Assembly: GCA_963383645.1 (NCBI GenBank)
Contig: OY726574.1
Location: 59,580,394 to 59,644,393 of the forward strand
Length of the DNA stretch: 64,000 bases
Reading direction: 5' to 3'
DNA from: Muscardinus avellanarius
Taxonomy: Eukaryota; Chordata; Mammalia; Rodentia; Gliridae
Position numbers and translations under genes: made by a program. Every line of letters starts with the position of its first letter. Positions within the stretch are counted from its first letter, which is position 1. Below the pieces are notes generated by a model, which worked only from the letters and a program-made list of their open reading frames with translations, made no database searches and had not been told where the DNA came from. Shown one piece after another: positions 1-13,410 of the stretch.

Positions 1-336
1 AGATGAAAAATCTTTATTTCCAATTATATATGTAAAGGAAAATAAATATATTTTGAGAAAAAGCAATACGAGGCTGACAGTGCATCTACGTTTTTCTCTC
101 ATTTTGAATGACTGACTCTTAGACAAATACATTTCACATATATAGAAGATCATTTCCAATGAAAAAATATGTTGTCTTTAGTTAAGACAATTATGTATAG
201 ATGCATCATAATAATTGTTCAAACTGGAATAGCAGCAGGTGGTTAACTGTTCGTAAGAAGCCGAGATGCAGCCATGGTCTACCTTCTTGAAAGGAGCACC
301 TTATGGATGATGAAGTTGTTATTTTGTTGTTGTTTA
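1..336. other. AT-rich intergenic sequence, nothing recognised
   Basis: No coding signal, RNA gene or clear repeat is visible. Confidence 0.5.
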
Positions 337-395
337 GTACTGGAGGCTGAACTAAGGGGCAGTCTACCTCCAAGGTACACCCCAGCCCTATATAG
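337..395 (-). repeat. SINE fragment, ID half of B1-dID
   Basis: It matches the reversed ID-derived half (tactgg..., then a ctacctccaagg-type stretch and ccccagccc). The B1 half is missing. Confidence 0.55.
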
Positions 396-419
396 CTTCA
401 TTTTTTCCATTTTAATTTT

Positions 420-905
420 TTTATTTCAACTTATTTTTTAACAATTTTTTATTGAACATAAATAGTATACATTTAAACTATATTTGGTGCCCTCTCCCCC
501 CGCCCCTGTTTTCCCTTCCCCCCTCCCACCAATGGTTGTCCAGGTTAACCATGTCTTATTCATAATTTTACACATGTTCAGATGTAGACCCTCATTAATC
601 AAGATCAGCCTTCCTCCTCTCCTATCTTTCCATTCAAACTTTGCTGGTATTTCCCCTCCATTATCTGGAGTCCCACTGGTATCCTTTGTGTTTCCTAGTT
701 TGGGCATATTAGAGGAAACATATGTACCTTCTCCTTCTGTGCTTGGCTGATCTCACTTAACATAATGTTCTCCAGGGCTTTCCATCTTCTTGCAAATGAT
801 ATAATTTTATTCTTCTTTATGGCTGAATAGAATTCCATTGTGTGCATTTCCCACAGTTTTGCTATCCATTCATCTGTTGATGGTGATCTGGGTTGGTTCC
901 ATATT
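420..905 (-). mobile_element. LINE-1 3' end fragment (ORF2 tail plus 3' UTR)
   Basis: On the minus strand, 690-905 matches the degenerate end of L1 ORF2 (the stretch around 'tggctgaatagaattccattgtg' read in reverse). The C-rich tract near 490-525 is the G-rich polypurine tract of an L1 3' UTR. The frame is broken and the element is 5' truncated. It is related to the copy at 38.7-39.4 kb. Confidence 0.75.
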
Positions 906-990
906 TAACTGGGTCTCACTTGAAAGGTGATCCTCTCATCTCAGACTTTCAAGTCCTGGTATTACAGTACCACACCCTGCTCTGGTTCAT
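906..990 (-). repeat. degenerate SINE fragment, B1 half
   Basis: It resembles the reversed B1 half (gggtctcact ... gtgatcctctcatctcag ... tattacagtaccacaccc). It abuts the L1 fragment. Confidence 0.6.
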
Positions 991-1570
991 AAATTTTGTT
1001 TGTTTATAAGGATTTTGTACAGGACACTCACAAACGCAGAAGACAGCATTTACTATTTAATAAAGTCTTTCTCCACTGACATCTCATGATAGGTGTGCTC
1101 TGTTTCACAGATATGTCAGAAAGAAAACAAAGACACATTGAAAATGAAAGCTCTCATCGCTGTCCTTGAAGGGGTCTCTGAATGGCAATTAACTTGCCCC
1201 ACGATGGGAATTAAAAGAGCAAAACACATCTGAGTACCAAAAGACGAGAGATGATTGCACTATTGGCAGAAGTCATATGCCTCCAATGTATTATTTTTTG
1301 CTACTTCCAGTTTTTCCTTTTTTCTAAGATGAATTCTGCATTATATATAGGACTCACAGCAGAACAATAGGGATATGTTTAATAATTCATTCTGAGAAGA
1401 GTGAAAAGAGAAGGGCACATCGTGTCATGAAGACATCAAATGGATTACTTATTCTAGCACATAGGAGAACACTATCTTCTGACTGAAAAGACATGTTCTT
1501 TTCTGTCCTGAAAATTTGTGATACTGGAGGCCTAAAATTCTCGAACAAAAATCTTTTAAATTCTTTTTTG
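991..1570. other. unique intergenic sequence
   Basis: Nothing is recognised on either strand. Confidence 0.45.
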
Positions 1571-1773
1571 GCAGGGGTACTAGGGATTGAACCCAGGGGC
1601 ATTCTACCTCTGCACTACACATACCCCTAGTCCTTTTTATTTTTTATTTTGAAACAGTGTCTTCCAATTTGCCCGACATCTCACTAAATTGCTGAGGCTG
1701 GTCTTGAACCCGTGATCCTCTTGTCTCAGTATACTGAGGATTGGTATCACAGGTGGGCACCACAACCACCAGG
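1571..1773 (-). repeat. B1-dID SINE
   Basis: The reversed ID half (gggattgaacccaggggcattctacctc) is followed by the reversed B1 half ending aggtgggcaccacaaccacc. This is an older, diverged copy. Confidence 0.85.
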
Positions 1774-2964
1774 CCCCTTTTGATTTTTAATGGTTTGTTT
1801 CCTTTGGAGTTCAAAATTAAGATCTAAGTATAATTTTGTCATCCAGTCAGAATTGCAAGGGGACAGAAGAAGAGAAGAAGAAAATGAGTTGGTGAGCCCA
1901 AAGGTCAGTTTCCGCTTTGTGCTAAACGTACGCCTTGATGTAAGCTGGCAGAGGTTCTTGCCCCAGGAAGCAGCATTGCAAGGGTATCAGTACAGCCTCG
2001 CTGAACAACTTTAGTGTGCAGGCTGCTTCCTCCAGACCGAATTCTGTTATCTGAATCCGAAATGGCAGCTGTGTCAAAACAAGTTTGCGTTACGTAGACC
2101 CAATTCCACTTTTAAAATGCTGATTCAAAAATCGATGTAACTTGGTCACCATCCCTTCTCTTTGTCACTTTCTTTGAATAGCTGTTTATGAATTTCTCAG
2201 CACTCCAGGACTGGACTCCATGCAGCCCCCTGGCTTTAATTAGATGTCTAACACCCAACAATATTGTAGAATGAATGCTTTGAAGGGTTGGTTAGATAAT
2301 GCACGGCTAGGTTCTGAATAGATTATAATAAACATGTTTTCTCAAGCACTTCTGAGCTGAAAAGCAAATAAAGGAAATCCAGTTACCAGAAAAAGCAAAG
2401 ACAAAAAGCACAGAAGAATAGGCTGAGAAGGGGCTTGAGCGTACCGGGTTTTCTAGGGACAAGTGCCCACACCAAGTACTGATCTGTAATCTAAGCCTGA
2501 GACTCACTACTGATGAGAATGTTGGGAGTTCCTCATAGGCACCTGCTCCGTGGAGGAAAATAAGCTGGGAATTTGTAGCTCTCATGGATAACCATACCAA
2601 ACAAAAACACATAAAATGTAATCATCAGACACCCAAAGAAACAAACTGCCTCCCATATGCCCTGCTGAATTTTCTTTTAAAAACTAGTGTGAAATAATGG
2701 TATATTTTCATACAAACAAAACAGAGTTTATGATCTAAAAAAAAAAAAGAAAATTTCAGGAAGGGGAAAATTATCCCAACAAGAAGGTCCAGGATTAAAG
2801 AAGGAATAGTTGATTAAAAAAAAATACTGGTAAACAGTAGGCAAATTGGAAGAAATAAAAACCAATTTTTCACAAAACAAAAACATTTAAATTGTGGAGA
2901 TAAAGAATGAGCTGAGATACTGATTTTAAGTACTCTATACATTGGATAGGAGTTGGTGGATTTA
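1774..2964. other. unique intergenic sequence
   Basis: It holds no feature beyond short A runs (2738-2749 and 2817-2823). Confidence 0.4.
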
Positions 2965-3204
2965 GTATCTTTCACTCCCTGGTTCTAGAGATCAGCACCA
3001 CAGTGTCATCAGTACTACGCAGGTGCCCTGCCACTGAGCATGCTTTCACCTGTTTAACTAACTATTTATTTATTTACTTACTTATTTATTTTTGAGACAG
3101 GGTCTTGCTAATTTTCACAGACTGGCCTTGAACTTGGGAATCCTCCAGCCTCAGCCTCCTGAATAGCTGGGGTTACAGGGGTACACCACTCCACCCTAGC
3201 TTGA
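2965..3204 (-). repeat. diverged B1-dID SINE with (TTTA)n linker
   Basis: A reversed ID-like half (about 2975-3050), a TTTA/CTTA-rich linker (3060-3092) and a reversed B1 half (3093-3204) are visible. Confidence 0.7.
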
Positions 3205-4085
3205 ATTTATTCTTCCAAGATTCTGTTATTATTTAAGAGCAAGGTTAATATACCTGTGAAGGATAACATTTGGGGCTAAATACTAAAGGAATATTAAATC
3301 ACAAATACTTGCAAAGAAAAGGAGAAATATAAAAAATTCATTCTAAAGAAGAAAAACCAGAGGAAACAAATAATGATTTTACAAGCGGGATATAGAAAGT
3401 ACAAGGTAGAAAATCTTGGGACAAGTGTAGGGCCTTTGTTTTTGGCTGTAGAAATGCTCTGATACCTGGGATGCCACTCTCAGTGTGAACAAGTAGAAGT
3501 TTGGATGGAATAAAAATAAATTATTTAAGTGCATGAACTATGGAATATGATATGGTGTAAGATGAAGACATCCCCAGATCCCTACTGTTGAGTGAAAGCA
3601 GGAACACAGAAAGGATGGAGGCAGCAGAGCCCTCAGTAATCCTGTGGGTTTCCACCAGACTGAGGGCATTTGTGCCCACACCCCTGGGCACAGAGGTTAT
3701 GCATGGGATGCCAGGGCCTGCCCAGGGTGCAGACATCGAATAGCAGTTCTCTGCGTAGATTTGTGGTCCTATAGAACACCACCCTATGAGGCAAACTTAA
3801 TAGGAGGTAATCCTTAGCACAAAGAAGAGCTGAATGATAAAAGAGTTTGCTCTGTCCTAAGTGCTGGGCAAAGAGAGAAACTCTTGATGATTCATGTCCA
3901 CAAGTTGTCTTCATCAAGGCTTTTGGTCCAATTTCAAATTATAAATGAGTTCCAGCAGGATCGCAATAAAAACAATTTGAAACAATGATATTAGCAGTAT
4001 GTTCAAGCAGAAGATAGAAGCTAATCAATCTCTGAAAGAACCCAACTTGACTTTGCACCTTGTTGCAGGACTTAGCACGCCCCCC
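3205..4085. other. unique intergenic sequence
   Basis: Two overlapping antisense open frames at about 3521-3917 show no recognisable domain and are taken as chance. Confidence 0.4.
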
Positions 4086-4510
4086 AAGAAATGAATGCCC
4101 CCCATGTTGAAATCATGCACCCAATGTGGCAATATTCAGAGGCAAAATAATTGTATCAGGGCTCCAGTGATGAGTCAGTGGGTGGATCCACTCAAGGGTT
4201 AATAGCTTGAATGGATTTAGTGGGTGATCACTTAGGCAAGTGTCATGTGTCTGGAAGAGGTAGGTGTCTGAGGGTCTTGTCTTGGGGACTAAATCTGCCC
4301 TGGTCACTGTCGCTCTCGGCTTTCAGGCTGCCCTGAGATGAGCTAGTGTCCTCTGCCATAGACTGAGCCACCATGATGTCTGCCTTGGAGCCAGCCAACT
4401 GTGGACTGAACCTCTGAAATCTTAACCCCAATAAACCTTTCCTCCTCTCCGTTGCTCAAGTCAGGTATTTGGGTCACAGAGATGGAAAGTGAAGTAAACC
4501 ACAGCTCAGA
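4086..4510 (+). mobile_element. MaLR-type solo LTR (MST/MLT1-like)
   Basis: It has the hallmark order of MaLR LTRs: catgttgaaatc with ccaatgtggcaatattcagagg near the 5' end, a middle reading 'tgagtcagtgggtggatcc', then ctgaacctctgaaatc and aataaacctttcctcc near the 3' end. No internal retroviral sequence adjoins it. Confidence 0.7.
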
Positions 4511-5115
4511 GTATTCCTGATGATCAAATTCTACAGGAAATTATCATCTTTCAGCAAAAACACCACTTATAAGTGAGGATGTCTCAGTAAACAGGCAGTG
4601 GCAAGCGTTTCAGATTGGGGCTATCACGCCCAGAGTACAAGAGAACTTTAGCATGTCTAATGAAATGCAAGACAGGGTTGAAATGTGAATAGAAAGTCTA
4701 CTCAGAATGATCATGGGGATTTGAAAGAGAACCAAATAGACTTCTGCCACTGAAAAATAGAATGGTTAAAAATTTAAAACTTGGACACATTGAACAAATT
4801 ATACCAAGGAGATTAGTGAATGAGAAAATGGATCTAAAACATTATCTAGAATTCAGTAAAAGAGACAAAGATTGAAAATACAAAAGAAAGATTGAGATGA
4901 GAATTGAACAAGATTTAACACACTTAATTGTTCCAGAAAGAGATAATGTTACTATGGAGACATTTTCATCACTTGCCTTGGTCCACAAAAGCTTGAGAGA
5001 TAGGTTAGTGGGAAAGTAGGCTTATTCAAAACCAGGTTTGAGAAAGATAGAGGAGATCCTTCTGCCTCAACTCTCCATTTTGGGGGGCTCAGAGTGAGAA
5101 AACCTTCTTGGGGGG
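4511..5115. other. unique AT-rich intergenic sequence
   Basis: No recognisable feature is present. Confidence 0.4.
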
Positions 5116-5298
5116 GGCAAGTACTGGGATTCAACCCAGGGGCATTCTACCTCTGAGCTCCACTCCAGCCCTATTTTACTTTTTATTTCAAATTGGAGTC
5201 TCACTAAAGTTGCCAAGGCTGGCCTTGAACCTTCAATCCTCCTGTCTCAGCCTCTTTAGTACTGAGATTATGAGCATGAGGTCACTGCACCTGGCTCA
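5116..5298 (-). repeat. B1-dID SINE
   Basis: A reversed ID half (gggattcaacccaggggcat) and a reversed B1 half (ggccttgaacc ... gtcactgcacctggc) are both visible. Confidence 0.85.
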
Positions 5299-6135
5299 AG
5301 GAAAGCTTTTATAAAAGAAAGTATAATGGGATAAATGGCTGGAGATATTCACACACGAGTTCCTCTAGGCTGTGCTAGTCAGGAACTCATCAGTCTCGGG
5401 TTCCCAGGGATGGATGACCTGGTAGGCCAGGGCTGGGGCAGCCCTTCAGCCTCTGCGTTCAGTCTGAGGAAGTACAGGCTACAGAAAAGCAGGTATCAAG
5501 AAACTGCCCTGATTTCAAAGGGAGTCTGCTCAATGAGATCAAGCAGAGACAACATTTAGAAAGAGAACATCATATCCAGGAAGCCTAAGAAAAACCAAGA
5601 TACATAATTTTTTGTTTTATTTTTGGTTTTGTTGTTGTTTTAATCTAGACATAAAATAAAACTCCAGAATACCCAAAAAAATTTTAAATAGGCCTAAGTA
5701 TTTTAACCTTACTATTTCAATGGTATATTTAAACTATTGTTTGCATGTAGGAATAAAATTAAATTTCATATTTTTACTTTATCTCCATAAATCTCCATAA
5801 GCACTTAATTCCAATTTTTATAGATTATTTAGATATTCTTGAGAAATCTACCATCTCCAAATGATGAACTTTGTGAGTCTTATATTTTTCTTTCCAAACA
5901 CATACAATTTTATTTTTAATTTTTATTTAATTCACTGTATCCTCTAGATTCTCCTGTGTATTGTGGAGTATAGCTAGAAGACATCTTTATTTTGTTACTG
6001 ATTGTAAAAGGAATCTTTTCACTATGTTATCATTAAGAATTATACCTGATTTAGGTTTTCTCAAGTGTCCTTTGTCAGGTTTTAAAACACTACCAAAACT
6101 TTTCACCATGGAAAAGAAGGGTTTTTTTTTGTGTG
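5299..6135. other. unique AT-rich intergenic sequence
   Basis: It contains several poly-T and poly-A runs and no coding signal. Confidence 0.4.
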
Positions 6136-6321
6136 TGGTACTGGGGTTCCTGGAAACCCTTCTATATCCGGGCTACACTCACAGACCTATTTTATATCTT
6201 TATTTGGAAACAGGGTCTTTTAAGCCAGAGAGGATGGCTTCGAACCTGTGCGATCCTCCTGTCTCAGCCTCCCAAATGCAGGGATTAGCAGGGATTAAAA
6301 GCGTGCGCCACCATGCCTGGC
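6136..6321 (-). repeat. B1-dID SINE, CCTGGAA subfamily (older member)
   Basis: It carries the variant ID half (ggggttcctggaaaccctt ... cgggctacac) and the B1 half ending gcgtgcgccaccatgcctggc. Confidence 0.8.
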
Positions 6322-6337
6322 GGTTTTATTCTTCGTT

Positions 6338-6435
6338 TTGAAACAGGGTCTCACTGAGTAGCTGAGGCTGGCCTCAAACCATGATCTCAGCCTCCCAAAT
6401 GGTGGGTTTACAAGCATGTGCCACCACGCCCAGTT
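6338..6435 (-). repeat. B1-dID SINE fragment (B1 half)
   Basis: A reversed B1 half only, directly beside the previous SINE. Confidence 0.75.
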
Positions 6436-6481
6436 TAGAATTTTTTATTTTATTTTTTCTTCCCTGTTTAATTTTTGGTAT

Positions 6482-6692
6482 TCAGATCATTCTTGTAATC
6501 CCAGTAATTGGGAAACTGAGGACCGTAGGTTTGAAGCCAATCTCAGCAACTGAAGGAGACCGTCATCAACTTAGTGAGAGCCTATTTCAAAATTTAAAAA
6601 ATAGAAAGGGAATTGAGGTCTAGCTCAGGGGTAGAATACCCTTGAGTGCAACCTTCAGTACCCCCAAAAAGGAAAGAAAGAAAGAAAGAAGA
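6482..6692 (+). repeat. B1-dID SINE with GAAA-rich tail
   Basis: A B1 half (attcttgtaatcccagtaat) is followed by the ID half (ggtctagctcaggggtagaa) and a gaaagaaagaaag tail. Confidence 0.8.
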
Positions 6693-7950
<1,258 letters not shown>

Positions 7951-8308
7951 GTTTTTTCTTGTGCATCTTAATTTCTTCTTTGGCTATCACTTAAGTAGGC
8001 GATCTGTGTTTTCTTTAAGAACTGTACAGCATGATGTCTGGCACCAGGGGGCGTGGTAGGACTCTTGTGAATTTTTCCTGAGCTCCTGTGAGGATGATAA
8101 CCAGGCTAACCAGGCTGAACTGTCCCAGCCAGAAGAAGGTCAATGCTTCAACCCCTAAGACAGAATGAGCCAAGACTAGTTTCCCACCAAAAAACAAACT
8201 GAAAAACACCCGCACATTAGGAGCTACTAATGCTGGGATGTGCAGACTGTTTTTAATCAGACTCTGGGATTCATTCAGAAATGGGCATTAAATTTCTTTT
8301 CTAAAATA

Positions 8309-8309
<1 letters not shown>
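7951..8309. other. unique sequence
   Basis: No feature is recognised. Confidence 0.4.

Positions 8310-8352
<43 letters not shown>
8310..8352. repeat. (AT)n microsatellite
   Basis: About 20 pure AT units are visible. Confidence 0.95.
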
Positions 8353-8805
8353 TACATGTTAGGATTGTTTGGGATAGGATATGTACGTATATCCTACTGT
8401 GCAGCCAGAGTGGAGAAGTCCTGATGTATAAAGAAACAGAAAGTGCCTGACTCCAGGAGCCATGGGGGATTGGAGGGGGCTGCGTCAGTCACCCTCCTGT
8501 CCTCAAAGGCGTGGCCGGCTGTGGATGGCTCTGCCTGTGCTCCTCCTCCCCTCACACCAATAAGCCTCCTCCCCTGCAGCTCTGGAACTTTCTCTTGGAG
8601 AGATCTTGACTGCCTGGTCTCCAACACACAGCCCTGGAAGATAGCAGAGCAGAAGCCCCCGGGCGGGGCTTGCAGCCACAGTCTCTGTTGGGTGGGGAGG
8701 GGAGGGCTGTCCTGCCTACTGTGGGAAGCTTGCCTGGCTTCTGTCCACAAGCTAGTGCACACAACACGTACTCACCAATTGTGATGGTAAAATATGGCTC
8801 CAGTC
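8353..8805. other. moderately GC-rich unique sequence
   Basis: Overlapping open frames of 113-122 codons occur on both strands at 8394-8784. None shows a recognisable domain, and they overlap each other, so I treat them as chance. Confidence 0.4.
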
Positions 8806-8969
8806 TCCAGGTGTGGCTGCACATACTTGGGAGGCTGAGAGAATGGGGTAACAGGTTTGAGACCAGCTTCACCAACTTAGTGAGATGCTGTTTCAAAATA
8901 AAAAACTAAAATAGGACTGAGGGTGTAGCTCAGAGGTAGAACACCCTTGGGTTCAATCTCCAGTCACAT

Positions 8970-9003
<34 letters not shown>
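8806..9003 (+). repeat. B1-dID SINE with (CA)n tail
   Basis: The B1 half, the ID half (gagggtgtagctcagaggta) and a tail that has become a (CA)n run (about 8975-9003) are visible. Confidence 0.85.
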
Positions 9004-9005
<2 letters not shown>

Positions 9006-9417
9006 CTTCAGTCATTCTTCAATGTCTTCTTTGGGACCCAAAATTATTATTATTCTTGATTGAGAACCACTGATTTACTACAAATGGCAATCTTTTATTT
9101 ACTTTTTAGACAGATTCTCACATGCTTTAGAATCACCACCTACTTTTTCACACGCTACATTGACTCAAACGTGCTCTTATAAAGTAGAGCCCCCATCTTG
9201 GCTATCCCATTTGGTTGGAATGACAAGTTGATGGAACGATTTGTGGATGGACTCCCAAGTTCCCTCTGCTGAGTTCTGTGAAGTCCACCACCAAACGCGG
9301 ACAGACAGTCAAACACGTTAAGGAGCAATCAGCCTGACATTTTATGTTTCCCACCAACACAGCTCCAGACCTGGGCCTGAATTTAGAAGGCAAGACCACA
9401 CTGGAAATAAGAGGGGT
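9004..9417. other. unique sequence
   Basis: Nothing is recognised. Confidence 0.4.
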
Positions 9418-9640
9418 GCTGGATGGGGTGGCACACACCTGTAATTCCAGTACTTGGGAGGCTGGGGCAGGAGGATCAAAGGTTCGAAGCCAGCCTCAGC
9501 AACTTAGACCCACAGCAACCTGGTACAACCCTGTTTCAAGATAAAAATTAAACCAAGGGCTGGGGGTGTAGTGCAGAGGCAGAGCCCTCCTGAGTTCAAT
9601 CCCTAGTACCAAATAAAGAAATAAATCAACAAGTGAAAAG
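9418..9640 (+). repeat. B1-dID SINE with A-rich tail
   Basis: A full-length B1 half plus ID half ending ccctagtacc are present, followed by an aataaagaaataaat tail. Confidence 0.88.
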
Positions 9641-9704
9641 AGGCTCAGCTTACAGGTAGGATGGGAGTAGCACGGCACACTTTGTTGAGTTTTTAGTTCA
9701 TTTT

Positions 9705-9708
<4 letters not shown>

Positions 9709-9744
<36 letters not shown>
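9709..9744. repeat. (CA)n microsatellite
   Basis: A pure CA run of about 18 units. Confidence 0.97.
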
Positions 9745-9747
<3 letters not shown>

Positions 9748-11790
9748 ACATTTCTGAGCCACTTGGCTTGGGGGTATAATTTGCGAAATAGCGTTTCTCA
9801 TAAATGCTTTTTGTTATTTACACCGTTCTCTTTTCCCCGGGATAATTAATTTTCAGGGTTTTCTTCTACTTCATTGTTCCCTTCCCCAAATATCTGGTAC
9901 ACAGTAATCATTCCAAGCTAACAGAAAATCTTAACATCTTCAAATGCCAGATGTGGTTCTCAGTGGAAAGTGGCCTATCTGTTCGTGCAGGAACAAACCG
10001 GCTTTCCCCAGCTGGTTAGGGCTGTTAGCGATGATGCTAATCTTAGCTGAGAGGTGTTGCTGACAGTATTATTTCATGAAAGAGACTGAAGGACCCAGCC
10101 TCTTTGTGTTCAGAAAGCATCCGATTTTGTTATCTCTGTTCTTTGATGTTGCCAGGAATCACTGAACTGTGAGACGCACAGGGGAAAAAAAATCATATTC
10201 CGCAGAAAATATATCTTTGCTCAATACAGAAGGAGAACTATGTTGGGTTGGACTTCCTGCTGATGGAACCGGACACCTAGGCAGGAGCCAGTGCTGAGCT
10301 CCATCCTGAAGATGGTCAAGATATTGTGTTCTGTGGCCCAGCCCTTATAAATAAATGGCTCCAGAATTTATTTATTTATTTTTTACTGAGCAAGAAATGG
10401 AGCTATGGGAGTTGGTGCCAGGTTGCAGGAGTAATCTGTGACGTCAGCACAGACACAGCATTTCTTTCGCGGGGCTGATGATTTGCTTCCAGATTTTAAT
10501 TGGAACCTACACGTGAAAAAGACAGCTTCTTTTGACTGCCTATAAATAATCACAACACAGCGGAAATGGAGCAGCTATAGAAATAATTACAGCAAATGAG
10601 AACTTCCCTTTGGAATCTGCGACGTCCCTTTTATCTTTCTCTCTTTTTCTCTTCATCTCCCTCATCAGTTCTTTCTTAGCTTTGCTTCCTTGAACTTAGA
10701 ATTACCGCCTGACCGAGGTTTGCAGTTCTGTCCAGATTATGTTCCCTTGGTTCTGGTTTTCTTCAGTGCTTGGCTCTGTAGTATTTGCCTTGGTTTTCAG
10801 AAGTTCTGGCATATAATATTTAAAACTTCATTTTCAGTAACATATTGGTTTAGATTCTTTACTCCATGTACAGAGCATCCTGGACTATTGAATTGCTAAA
10901 TAGGGTCTTACCTTCTTAGAGGTTCTATCTGATACCCACATGTTCTTCATCCCTGTGGTGAGCCCTTGAAATCAGAGGCCACATGAGGGTCTAGTACATG
11001 TGTGTGATGTTAGGATGGCTCCTCAGAAGCCAGGGGCCTCTTGGAATGCTTTGGGAACATGAGAACCTAGTACCAGTGAAAATCTGTTTATTGAAAATAA
11101 GTTAACACTTACGGATCGCCAGGCAGGCTTAGGGTCCCTAATCTTTAGGGCTTTGGTTTTGAGTTGGTCAGTTTTCAAAGGGTAGAAGCTAACTTACCTT
11201 GGTGACTTGAGGCCATTTCACCAAAACCAGCATGGCAAGGCAGTGGGAAGACCAAGCCTCAACACTTGGCCAGGAAAGCAGAGTGTCAGAAGGTAATGGA
11301 AGATTCACATGTAAGTCCTTATCTCAGGTTCTGTAGTCCCAGGTTTCTTAAGCCTAAAATAGTTACTTGTGCAACCCAGAGCTGTAGACCATATTGGCCT
11401 TCCAACCCTACAACATCACACAGGTAAAACTTCTAGATGGAAACCCAGACAAAAAGAGGCAGAACCCCTCGAAAACAGAGAGGCACTCTTCCTGGAAAAT
11501 AAACTACCGAGGGAAGGCATCTTGTATTCTGTTTATTGGAAAAAGCAAGGTGTTCTAGCAGTAAGAAGATGTCGGGATTTATGTTCTGTTCTTTAGAACC
11601 ATAGTCTGTGAGTCTAAATGCAGGCTGGTTTAGACTCCCATGGAAGGCATCATGGGAAGATGAGAGTCAGATGCTATGCCTGGATAATAACAACAACAGA
11701 AATAATCCAGGGAGAAACAATTCAGCCAAAAGGATTTGCAGTTCTACTCATTTTTATTATGTTGTATTTATTTGTATTATTCTTATTTTT
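9745..11790. other. SINE-free unique block, possible regulatory sequence at about 9930-10660
   Basis: It contains a palindromic CRE (TGACGTCA, 10439-10446), a CAGCTG E-box (10009-10014), TATAAATA-like strings (10346 and 10541) and a TAATTA homeodomain-type core near 10585. No coding frame is supported. A conserved non-coding element is an inference to be tested by alignment. Confidence 0.35.
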
Positions 11791-11982
11791 TGGTACTAGG
11801 GATTGAACCCCAGGGCATTTTACCTCCAAGATACACCCTCAGTTTTATTGTTTAAATTTTTAAATTTTGAGAATTTTGAAACAGGTTTGCACTAAGTTGC
11901 TGAGGCTGGTCTAGTATCTGCGATCCTCCTGGTTCAGCCTCCCAAGCACTAGGATTACAGACAGGCACCACCATGCCTAGCT
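11791..11982 (-). repeat. B1-dID SINE
   Basis: A reversed ID half (gggattgaaccccagggcat) and B1 half ending ccaccatgcctagc are visible. Confidence 0.87.
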
Positions 11983-12208
11983 TTATTGTGTTGTATTTAT
12001 ACTGAAACTTCATTGTATGTCCACTTTGCACACCTGTGTGTGTACGTGTAACTGGACTTTTGTCAGGGGCAAAGTCCACTTGATTCTGGTGCTATGGAAT
12101 AAGGTCGACTTGAATGACCCATGTTAATGATTGATTGCATTTTGGACTGTAATTCTCAGGCTGGGGCATGCATCAGAATCACTGTGAAGGTTTGTTAAAA
12201 TTGTTTAA

Positions 12209-12405
12209 AATGACTGCACACACCTGTGATCTCAATACTTTAGGAGTCTGAGAAAGAAGGATCTCAGGATCGAGGTAAGATTCAGCAACACTGAGACCTT
12301 CAGCGACCTAGCGACCATGTTTCAAAATAAAAAATAAATTTGGGCAGGGGTTGTAGCTCAGAGGAAGAATGTCCCTGGGTTCAAGCCCTTGTTATACCCT
12401 GCCCC
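12209..12405 (+). repeat. diverged B1-dID SINE
   Basis: A degenerate B1 half and a clear ID half (ggttgtagctcagaggaaga) are visible. Confidence 0.75.
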
Positions 12406-12639
12406 CAAAATTGTTTAAAACTCAGACTGCTGTTCTCCACCTCCAGAGTTCCTGATTCAGTAGGCTTAGGGTGGGGCCCAACAGTCTACATTTCCACTAA
12501 TTCCTGGGTCCATAGTTTGAGAACCCGTTTTCTAGGATGCTGGAACAAAGGGAAACATGTGATTGATTGGTTCTGTTCCTCTGGCTTTGGTCCCAACTAC
12601 CTTTGTTCACCTCAGTAGAGAAGGATAGGCATTTTTTTT

Positions 12640-13015
12640 GTTGTTGTACCTGTATTTTAAGTTAGGCTTCTACCAAGCTTGGTGATAACTTAGTATCAGA
12701 GAAGTTGCTTTACCGTGATTCATTTTGTCCTCAACTGAAGCCACTGAGGAGGCCAGCTGTATCCAATCAGAAGACATTCTTAAAAGCTGCGTTTAGAGAG
12801 GCTTCTTCTGTGGTATGAGCAACGAATGGGTTTCCATCATTATCCGAGGGGTTAGAACCAAGCCCAAGAATGGCCAAGTTCCTTATGTGAAACGTCATGG
12901 CATTGGCGCAGTCACTACACTTCCTCCTGTATACTTCAAATCACTGGCAGTATCCAATGCAAGAGAAATGCTATGGAAATACTTATCACACTATATTATT
13001 TAGGAAATGAAATTA
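12640..13015 (+). mobile_element. degenerate ERV internal fragment, probably ERVL, upstream part
   Basis: 12645-12830 is similar to 60310-60500, so it is a dispersed repeat. It lies in the right order and strand just upstream of the ERVL pol relic, separated only by two SINEs. A short coding-like stretch with stops and frame breaks is seen. Assignment to ERVL is inferred from position. Confidence 0.4.
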
Positions 13016-13068
13016 CAAAAATGTGCCCGTGTTTGGTATAGGTGTAGTATTTTTCTGAACCTTTTTTG

Positions 13069-13265
13069 TGGTACTGGGGATGGAACCCAGGGGCAATCTA
13101 ACTTGGAGCTATAACCTCAGGCATAATTTTATTCTTTATTTTGAAACAGGGTCTCACTAAGTTGCAAAGGGCCACACTAAGTAGCTGAGTCTGTCTGCAA
13201 GCTGCGATCTTCCTGTCTCAGCCTCCCAAGTACTGGGATTAAAAGGGTGCACCACCACACTCAGC
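13069..13265 (-). repeat. B1-dID SINE
   Basis: Both halves are visible in reverse, with the left end at ggtactggggatggaaccca. Confidence 0.87.
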
Positions 13266-13410
13266 TTTTTCTGAGCATTTTTTAACAACAGTTGGTTGAA
13301 TTGGTAAAGGCGACTGTATTGTGTAAGAAGGGCTGACACTACTATGGTAAATTTTATTAATAGCTTCTTTTTCTTTATTAAGAAACATATTTCTAAAAAC
13401 CACTTCAGGT

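Noticed and set aside
5961..6341. 126-codon open frame
   Set aside because: The C-terminal half is the translation of a B1-dID SINE. The rest shows no homology.
8394..8896. Cluster of overlapping 113-122-codon frames on both strands
   Set aside because: They overlap each other, partly run into a SINE, and show no domain. Chance at moderate GC is more likely.
12815..13003. Short basic open frame that could be a small gene
   Set aside because: It lies in an interspersed, degenerate fragment next to an ERVL relic. The fragment's upstream part has a relative at 60.3 kb, so a retroelement remnant fits better.
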